From contig CAVXFK010000011.1 in NCBI GenBank assembly GCA_963761005.1, positions 124,001-188,000 on the forward strand: a stretch of DNA of 64,000 nt. The letters are read 5' to 3'. Of this stretch, positions 58,812 to 64,000 are shown piece by piece. The position numbers and the translations under genes were made by a program. Positions within the stretch are counted from its first letter, which is position 1. Every line of letters begins with the position of its first letter. The notes under the pieces are model-generated. The model did no database searches and was not told the origin of the DNA. It worked only from the letters and a program-made list of their open reading frames with translations. Origin of the DNA: DASWJZ01 sp963761005 (GTDB lineage: Bacteria; Pseudomonadota; Alphaproteobacteria; Rhizobiales; Afifellaceae).

Positions 58812-58941
58812 TCCCGTCCCCGAAATGCGTTCTTGGTTTCGCAACCGCTCTCTTCATGCGCTTTTGGCCGCCGTCAAGCGGCAGCGCGTCGTGGAGACAG
58901 CAAAAGTCCGGCTTCGGCCGGGCGAGCGGCAGGCCGCTTCG

Positions 58942-59730
58942 CTACTCTTTGCTGTAGTCGGGGCAGGGCCAGGATGACGGCGCGCTGAGGCCGGGGGGAA
59001 GGATGGTCTCAGGCGAGCCGCAGGCAATCGAAAGCTGGTCGGCCGTCAGCCCCTTCGTGCGGCTCAGGTCGGCGCCGGCGACCAGAGTGAGGAACATGTA
59101 GCTGCCGGTCAGGTCCGCATCCTCAAGATCGGCTTTGCGAAGGTCGGCGCGCGACAGGTTGGAATAGGAGAAGGTCACGCCGGATATCACCGTGCCCGTC
59201 AGGACGATGCGGGCGAGCTCCGCCTTTGACAGGTTGGCGCCGGTGAGGTCCGCGTCCGTGAAGTCCGAGCGGTTCATCTCTGAATCGGTGAAATCAACGC
59301 CGGTGAGATTGGCGCGCTGGAAATTCGAGCGCGAAAACTCCGCGGCTACCAGGCTCGCGTTGGAAAGGTTGGCGCCGGAGAAATCGGCGCGCGTCGCGAC
59401 CGCCTTCTCGAGCTTGGCGCCGGTCAGATCGGCCCCAGCGAAGCTCGAATTGGAGAGCTCTGCGAGTGTCAGATTGGCGCCTGCGAGCTTCGCCTTCGAG
59501 AGGTCGGTGGAGGTGAAGAACGTCTGCTCGAACTCGCCGTTCTCAAGGTTGGCGGAGCCGAACATCAGCCGGCTCTTCTGACATTCGGACCAGTCGACGC
59601 CGGGTGCGGGCTGGTCCTTGCAGTCGGCGAGCGCCGGCGAGGCCAGAAGTGCGAGCGCTGGAAGCGCGGCGAGGATCGCCCCGGAAAGGCCGAGTGGCCG
59701 GCGGCGGGCAGTCGAGGCGAAGGGGATCAT
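58942..59730 (-). CDS. Secreted pentapeptide-repeat protein
   Basis: 262 residues from the ATG at 59730. Signal peptide of about 35 residues ending SPALADC. Residues 60-220 are a run of pentapeptide repeats of the A(D/N)LSx type, such as AKLAGANLTLAELSN, which form a right-handed quadrilateral helix. Paired cysteines occur near each end (DCKDQ, SECQK, IACGS, WPCPD). Role unknown; periplasmic or outer-membrane-associated. Confidence 0.88.
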   Translation of the reverse strand: MIPFASTARRRPLGLSGAILAALPALALLASPALADCKDQPAPGVDWSECQKSRLMFGSANLENGEFEQTFFTSTDLSKAKLAGANLTLAELSNSSFAGADLTGAKLEKAVATRADFSGANLSNASLVAAEFSRSNFQRANLTGVDFTDSEMNRSDFTDADLTGANLSKAELARIVLTGTVISGVTFSYSNLSRADLRKADLEDADLTGSYMFLTLVAGADLSRTKGLTADQLSIACGSPETILPPGLSAPSSWPCPDYSKE

Positions 59731-59906
59731 TCTTGGTCTTACCTCCGTGAACGAGGCCTGTGCATCATGGGGGCGATCGTCGCGCATTATCCCGCGAGGG
59801 AATTCAGGAGCGCAAGCGTCACCGATATACCACCGCTGACGAGATCGTGCGCGCCTCCGTTCCGGTCCCGCGCCTTAAGACACGCTTCCGTGACGCCACG
59901 GAGACA

Positions 59907-60938
59907 TTAGTCCTGGCGCACTCGGGCGGGCTCGCCGCGGCGGCCGGCTTCGAGGACCGCGTCGATCAGGAAGTGCACTTTGAGCGCCTCTTCCCCGGTG
60001 ATCCGCGGGTCGCGGCCCTGATCGAGCGCGTCAAGGAAGTCGGTGATCAGCGCGCGATGATAGTCGTGCGGGAAGTCCATCGGGTTGGCGCCGGTGCCGC
60101 CGGCCGTCGCGTCCGCCGCAAGCTCCACCGTGCGACCGTCCATGAGCGCGACCTTAAGCGCGGTCCCTTCGATCGTTGCCGAGCCCCTTTCGCCCATGAT
60201 GCTGATACGCTCCGGATAGCCCGGAAAGGCAGCCGTCGTTGCCTCGATCGTACCGAAGGCGCCGCTCAGGTAGCGGACGGCGGCAACCGCGAAGTCTTCC
60301 GTCTCCATCCGGTGGACGGCTGTGGTCGTGACGTAGGACATCACCTCAGCAGCCGGTCCGGCGAGAGAGAGCAGGAGATCGAGCGTATGGATCCCCTGCG
60401 TCAGAAGAACGCCGCCGCCGTCGCGCGCCTGCGTGCCGCGGCCGGGCGCGTCGTAGTAGCTCTGCGGACGCCAGAGCCTGATGCTCGCCGACGCGCCGAG
60501 GATCGTGCCGAGCTCGCGAGCGCCGAGAACCTCGCGCAGCTTCACAGCCGGTGGACGGAAGCGGTGCTGAAGCACGATGCCGAGCGTCACGCCCGCCGCG
60601 CGTGCCGCGTGGACCAACTCCAGGCTTCGCTCGGTCGAAATCTCGAGCGGCTTCTCCAGCAGGATATGCTTGCCGGCCGCCGCGGCGCGGCGGACGAGAT
60701 CGAGATGCGTGTTCGGCGGCGTCAGGATCAGAACCGCGTCGATGCTTCTGTCCGCGAGCACGGCGTCGAGATTGTCAGCAAGCGGGAAGGGGAATTGTTT
60801 GGCGAAACCCTCGCGCCTCTTTTCGCTCGGCGCGAAGGCATGCACGACCTCGGCGCGCTCGGCGAGATCGAGGAGGCTCTTCGCGTGCGGTGTCACCGCC
60901 ATGCCGAGCCCGATGATTGCCAGGCGGTGACGTTTCAA
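59907..60938 (-). CDS. Gfo/Idh/MocA family oxidoreductase
   Basis: 343 residues. N-terminal Rossmann motif LAIIGLGMAVTPHAKSLLDL, then the family EKPLEISTERSLELV with the conserved lysine of EKP, and GGGVLLTQGIHTLDLLLSL. Uses NAD(P) on sugars, inositols or similar polyols. The cupin gene lies upstream on the same strand, 40 bases away, which hints at sugar-acid or polyol metabolism. Confidence 0.9.
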   Translation of the reverse strand: MKRHRLAIIGLGMAVTPHAKSLLDLAERAEVVHAFAPSEKRREGFAKQFPFPLADNLDAVLADRSIDAVLILTPPNTHLDLVRRAAAAGKHILLEKPLEISTERSLELVHAARAAGVTLGIVLQHRFRPPAVKLREVLGARELGTILGASASIRLWRPQSYYDAPGRGTQARDGGGVLLTQGIHTLDLLLSLAGPAAEVMSYVTTTAVHRMETEDFAVAAVRYLSGAFGTIEATTAAFPGYPERISIMGERGSATIEGTALKVALMDGRTVELAADATAGGTGANPMDFPHDYHRALITDFLDALDQGRDPRITGEEALKVHFLIDAVLEAGRRGEPARVRQD

Positions 60939-60978
60939 GCTCGCTCCTTAGACTGGATCGCGCGGTGGTCGGATCGCG

Positions 60979-61332
60979 CTACACGAGGTCTTGGCGCATC
61001 GGCGTGAACGCGTCGACGATGACGCCGGCCTCGATCGCGACGGCGCCGTGCGGGAGGTTCGCTGCGACGAGGTAGGAATCGCCCGCGCCGAGGCGCTTCG
61101 TTTGCCCGGCAATGGTCACGTCGAAGACGCCGCTCTCGATGATGCTGCACTGCACGTGCGGATGGCTGTGCTCTTCGCCGACCGCGCCCTTTTGGAACTT
61201 GAAGCGCACGATCATGATTTTGTCGTCGTGGCAGAGCACCTTGCGCTGGATTCCCGGCGCGGACTCCACCCAGGCGGCCTCGGAATCCGCGACGAACGGC
61301 TCGCCCTTTCTGCGCGCGGACGCTTCCCCCAT
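60979..61332 (-). CDS. Single-domain cupin protein
   Basis: 117 residues. Cupin motif 1 EEHSHPHVQCSIIESGVFDV with the two histidines and glutamate, and motif 2 NLPHGAVAIEAGVIVD. It probably binds a metal and acts as an isomerase, dioxygenase or sensor. Upstream partner of the Gfo/Idh/MocA gene in the same direction; divergent from deoC. Confidence 0.88.
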   Translation of the reverse strand: MGEASARRKGEPFVADSEAAWVESAPGIQRKVLCHDDKIMIVRFKFQKGAVGEEHSHPHVQCSIIESGVFDVTIAGQTKRLGAGDSYLVAANLPHGAVAIEAGVIVDAFTPMRQDLV

Positions 61333-61427
61333 CTCGATCTCCTGATTTCTCGCGGCGCCCGCGTGCGCTATAGCAAATGGCGTCGGCCGGCAATGCGGCG
61401 GCGGCCGGCTTGTCGTGGAGCCATCCG

Positions 61428-62483
61428 ATGGCGACTGATCCTGTTGTGAGACTTCGGTCGAGCGATCTGCGGGCCGACGAGCGCGAGGCGGCCCGCCAGG
61501 CGCCTCCAGGCGCAGGGCCTTCAGCCGGGCACGCCAACCTTCCGCGGAATGAGGGGACCGCGCTTCACGTCGAGTGGGTGGAGGCGACGCACGTCAATCT
61601 CTCCGCCGTCGAGCGCCGCGCCGCGACGCTCGTCACGCGCCGCACCGTCAAGAAGGAGTGGCAGGCCGCGTGGCTGGTGAAGGCGATCACCTGCATCGAC
61701 CTGACCACGCTTGCCGGCGACGACACGCCGGACCGCGTGCGGCGGCTTTGCGCCAAGGCGAAGAATCCGCTGCGCCCCGATCTCGTCGAGTCGCTGGGTC
61801 TCGACCACGTGCCGACCGCCGGCGCGGTCTGCGTCTATCCGACGATGGTGCCTGTCGCGGTGAAGGCGCTCGAAGGCTCCGGCATTCCGGTCGCCTCCGT
61901 CGCCACCGGCTTCCCCGCCGGGCTCATGCCGCTGCCGCTCCGGCTTGAAGAAATCCGCTACGCGGTCGGGGAGGGCGCGCGCGAGATCGACATCGTGGTG
62001 ACGCGCGCGCATGTACTCGATCAGAACTGGCAGGCGCTTTACGACGAGATTCGCGCGATGCGCGAAGCCTGTGGCGGCGCGCATCTGAAGACCATCCTCG
62101 CGACCGGCGATTTGAAGACGCTTCGGAACGTGCACCGCGCGTCGATGGTCGCGATGATGGCCGGCGCCGATTTCATCAAGACGTCGACCGGCAAGGAGGA
62201 CGTGAACGCGACGCTGCCGGTCTCGATCGTCATGGTCCGCGCCATCCGCGACTACCTGGAAGAGACCAACGCCAAAGTCGGCTTCAAGCCGGCCGGTGGG
62301 CTCCGGACCGCGAAGGACGCGCTCTCCTGGCTGTTCCTGATGAAGGAGGAGCTTGGCCGCGAGTGGCTCGAGCCGGAGCTCTTCCGCATCGGCGCAAGCT
62401 CGATGCTCGGCGACATCGAGCGGCAGATCGAGCACTTCGTGACGGGCCGCTACTCCTCGGCCATGCGCCATGCGATGGCGTAA
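61428..62483 (+). CDS. deoC: Deoxyribose-phosphate aldolase
   Basis: 351 residues from the ATG at 61428; a start 51 bases earlier is possible. Cleaves deoxyribose 5-phosphate to glyceraldehyde 3-phosphate and acetaldehyde. The Schiff-base lysine is in GADFIKTSTGKEDV, with CIDLTTLAGDD and VGFKPAGGLRTAKDA. It is of the longer DeoC type with an N-terminal extension. An aldehyde dehydrogenase that could oxidise the acetaldehyde follows, separated by a GNAT gene. Confidence 0.93.
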   Translation: MATDPVVRLRSSDLRADEREAARQAPPGAGPSAGHANLPRNEGTALHVEWVEATHVNLSAVERRAATLVTRRTVKKEWQAAWLVKAITCIDLTTLAGDDTPDRVRRLCAKAKNPLRPDLVESLGLDHVPTAGAVCVYPTMVPVAVKALEGSGIPVASVATGFPAGLMPLPLRLEEIRYAVGEGAREIDIVVTRAHVLDQNWQALYDEIRAMREACGGAHLKTILATGDLKTLRNVHRASMVAMMAGADFIKTSTGKEDVNATLPVSIVMVRAIRDYLEETNAKVGFKPAGGLRTAKDALSWLFLMKEELGREWLEPELFRIGASSMLGDIERQIEHFVTGRYSSAMRHAMA

Positions 62484-62512
62484 TCTTGGGAGCGAAAGGC
62501 CAAAAAGCGATC

Positions 62513-62932
62513 GTGCGGCGTCCAACGAGTTCTGAACATTCGAATGTCAGACATCTTGTGCAAACGGTCGTAGATGAAACGTACGGAGGCGTATGGGCGC
62601 AGCCTCCATTGCCTATCGACGAGGAGGACTGGTCGCTGTCATGGGTCGCTGCGGTCGGCTCTAAGATCGTCGGCATGGTGCTGACAATGGAGGATTGGGT
62701 CAGCGACCTTTGGGTGCTTCGATCATTTCGAAGTGCCGGAGCCGGAACTATGCTGCTTCGGCAAGCAGAGACCGAAATCGCTGATCGGGGACACCGACGT
62801 GCGAAGCTTCGGGTGGTTCGCGCCAACAAGGAGGCACAAACGTTCTACGAAAGACGTGGTTGGCATGTGGATGGAGAAATTCCGCACGAGCATCTGCCAA
62901 TCACGATGGTCGTGATGTCAAAGCTTCTTTGA
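62513..62932 (+). CDS. GNAT family N-acetyltransferase
   Basis: 139 residues from a GTG at 62513; a TTG at 62486 would add nine residues. Acetyl-CoA-binding loop FRSAGAGTMLLRQAETEI and the C-terminal NKEAQTFYERRGWHVDGE are typical. It lies between deoC and the aldehyde dehydrogenase, which often adjoin. Codon use is visibly less GC-rich than in the genes around it, so it may be a later arrival. Substrate unknown. Confidence 0.82.
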   Translation: MRRPTSSEHSNVRHLVQTVVDETYGGVWAQPPLPIDEEDWSLSWVAAVGSKIVGMVLTMEDWVSDLWVLRSFRSAGAGTMLLRQAETEIADRGHRRAKLRVVRANKEAQTFYERRGWHVDGEIPHEHLPITMVVMSKLL

Positions 62933-62962
62933 TTTCGAACTGGAGCAAGGACGAGCCGCCAC

Positions 62963-64000
62963 ATGACAGCCGTCACCGAAATCCTCAGCACCATGGAATA
63001 CGGACCCGCGCCGGAGGCGAACAGCGAGGTCGTCGCCTGGCTGGAGAAGCACGAAGGCCGCTTCCTGCATTTCATCGGCGGAAGATTCGTCGCACCGGCG
63101 GAAGGGAGCTATTTCGCGGTCGTCAATCCGGCGCACGGCAACCGGCTCGCCGAATGCGCGGAAGGAACGGCGAAGGACGTCGACAAGGCGGTCGCCGCGG
63201 CGCGCAAGGCACAGAAGTCGTGGGGCGCGCTCTCCGGCGACGCGCGGGCCCGCTACCTCTATGCGATCGCCCGCATCATCAACAAGCGCGAGCGCTTCTT
63301 CTCCGTGCTGGAGTCGATGGACAACGGCAAGCCGATCCGCGAGAGCCGCGACATCGATATCCCGCTCGTCATCCGTCATTTCTATCATCACGCCGGCTGG
63401 GCCGACCTGATCGAAACCGAATTTCCCGGCCACGAGCCGGTCGGCGTCTGCGGGCAGATCATCCCGTGGAATTTTCCGCTGCTGATGCTCGCCTGGAAGA
63501 TCGCGCCGGCGCTCGCGGCGGGGAACACGGTCGTCCTGAAGCCGGCGGAGTTCACGCCGCTGACCGCGCTCGCCTTCGCCGAGGTCTGCATGGAGGCGGG
63601 GCTCCCGGCCGGCGTCGTCAACACCGTGACCGGCGACGGCGCGACCGGCGCGCTCATCGTCGAGCACAGGGACGTCGACAAGATCGCCTTCACCGGCTCG
63701 ACCGAGGTCGGCCGCATCATTCGCAAGGCGACGGCAGGCACGGCCAAGAAGCTGTCGCTCGAGCTCGGCGGCAAATCGCCCTTCATCGTCTTCGACGATG
63801 CCGATCTCGACAGCGCCGTCGAGGGCGTCGTCGACGCGATCTGGTTCAATCAGGGTCAGGTCTGCTGCGCCGGTTCGCGGCTGATCGTGCAGGAAGCGGT
63901 GGCGGATAAGATGCACGCCAAATTGCGTGCCCGCATGGCGACGCTTCGCGTTGGCGATCCGCTCGACAAGACGACCGACATCGGCGCGATCGTCGCCGAC
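62963..64000 (+). CDS. Aldehyde dehydrogenase (3' end outside window)
   Basis: 346 codons of an NAD(P)-dependent aldehyde dehydrogenase, open at the right edge. Motifs: IIPWNFPLLMLAWKIAPALA, AFTGSTEVGRIIRKA, the glutamate in LSLELGGKSPFIVF and the nucleophilic cysteine in NQGQVCCAGSR. Placed after deoC, it probably oxidises the acetaldehyde made from deoxyribose phosphate (inference). Confidence 0.92.
   Translation, partial: MTAVTEILSTMEYGPAPEANSEVVAWLEKHEGRFLHFIGGRFVAPAEGSYFAVVNPAHGNRLAECAEGTAKDVDKAVAAARKAQKSWGALSGDARARYLYAIARIINKRERFFSVLESMDNGKPIRESRDIDIPLVIRHFYHHAGWADLIETEFPGHEPVGVCGQIIPWNFPLLMLAWKIAPALAAGNTVVLKPAEFTPLTALAFAEVCMEAGLPAGVVNTVTGDGATGALIVEHRDVDKIAFTGSTEVGRIIRKATAGTAKKLSLELGGKSPFIVFDDADLDSAVEGVVDAIWFNQGQVCCAGSRLIVQEAVADKMHAKLRARMATLRVGDPLDKTTDIGAIVAD

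Overview
The window is high-GC bacterial chromosome, most likely from an alphaproteobacterium of the Hyphomicrobiales (Rhizobiales). The placement is an inference from gene content: membrane-bound urate hydroxylase PuuD, a DUF1127 protein, a CobS/CobT pair, CcdA, a divergent ArsR/AioBA arsenite-oxidase locus, a Rhizobium-like KdpB and a rhizobial REP-like palindromic repeat. Genes are tightly packed and many neighbours overlap by 4 bp (ATGA).

Layout. 0-12.6 kb: purine catabolism (puuD cut by the window edge; ccdA-M20 peptidase-puuE overlapping on the minus strand), xylose use (xylB-xylA), a winged-helix/TPR regulator beside a DUF1127 protein, small periplasmic proteins and a MarR-GNAT fusion. 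12.7-23.5 kb: an integrated element of about 10.8 kb. The 5' end of a dusA gene remains at the left edge (12695-12746). A complete dusA with a different N-terminus starts at the right edge (23457), next to a tyrosine recombinase read towards the element interior. The cargo is a K+ system in the order kdpF-kdpB-small peptide-kdpA-kdpC-kdpD-kdpE-ptsN-like-small membrane protein. Eleven single-base frame changes (a twelfth probable) interrupt kdpB, kdpA, kdpD, kdpE, ptsN and the integrase. Every one is a net +1, on both strands, whereas the other 53 kb show one suspected frame error, a net -1 at the xylA start.

23.5-40 kb: housekeeping and transport genes (TauE, aspartic protease, divergent cobS/cobT, a sensor kinase, an Lrp regulator, a DUF1326/DUF2182 pair, AlkD, a beta-hydroxyacid dehydrogenase, an amino-acid ABC transporter lacking its ATPase gene, mobA, mrp, two exporters). 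40-45 kb: an arsenite-oxidation locus, aioB-aioA-moaA with a divergent ArsR-type regulator. MoaA and the nearby MobA make the molybdenum cofactor AioA needs. 45-51 kb: a REP-like repeat, an ABC-2 exporter whose permease has an in-frame amber codon before a continued reading frame, glgC-glgA and tRNA-Val(CAC). 51-64 kb: gph, rpiA, a DUF2059 protein, gor, a YbdK-type ligase, a WYL-like protein, a MalK-like ATPase with altered catalytic motifs, an SDR, a pentapeptide-repeat protein, a Gfo/Idh/MocA oxidoreductase, a cupin, deoC, a GNAT protein and an aldehyde dehydrogenase cut by the right edge.

The most interesting part is the dusA-integrated Kdp element: an unusual subunit order, a PtsN-type regulator in the same operon, a set of phased short repeats beside the integrase, and insertion-only frame damage. 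Secondary points are CTAG-centred palindromes that overlap stop codons at four convergent gene ends, the catalytically degenerate MalK paralogue, and the amber codon in the ABC-2 permease. No searches were run; all family names come from motif recognition.
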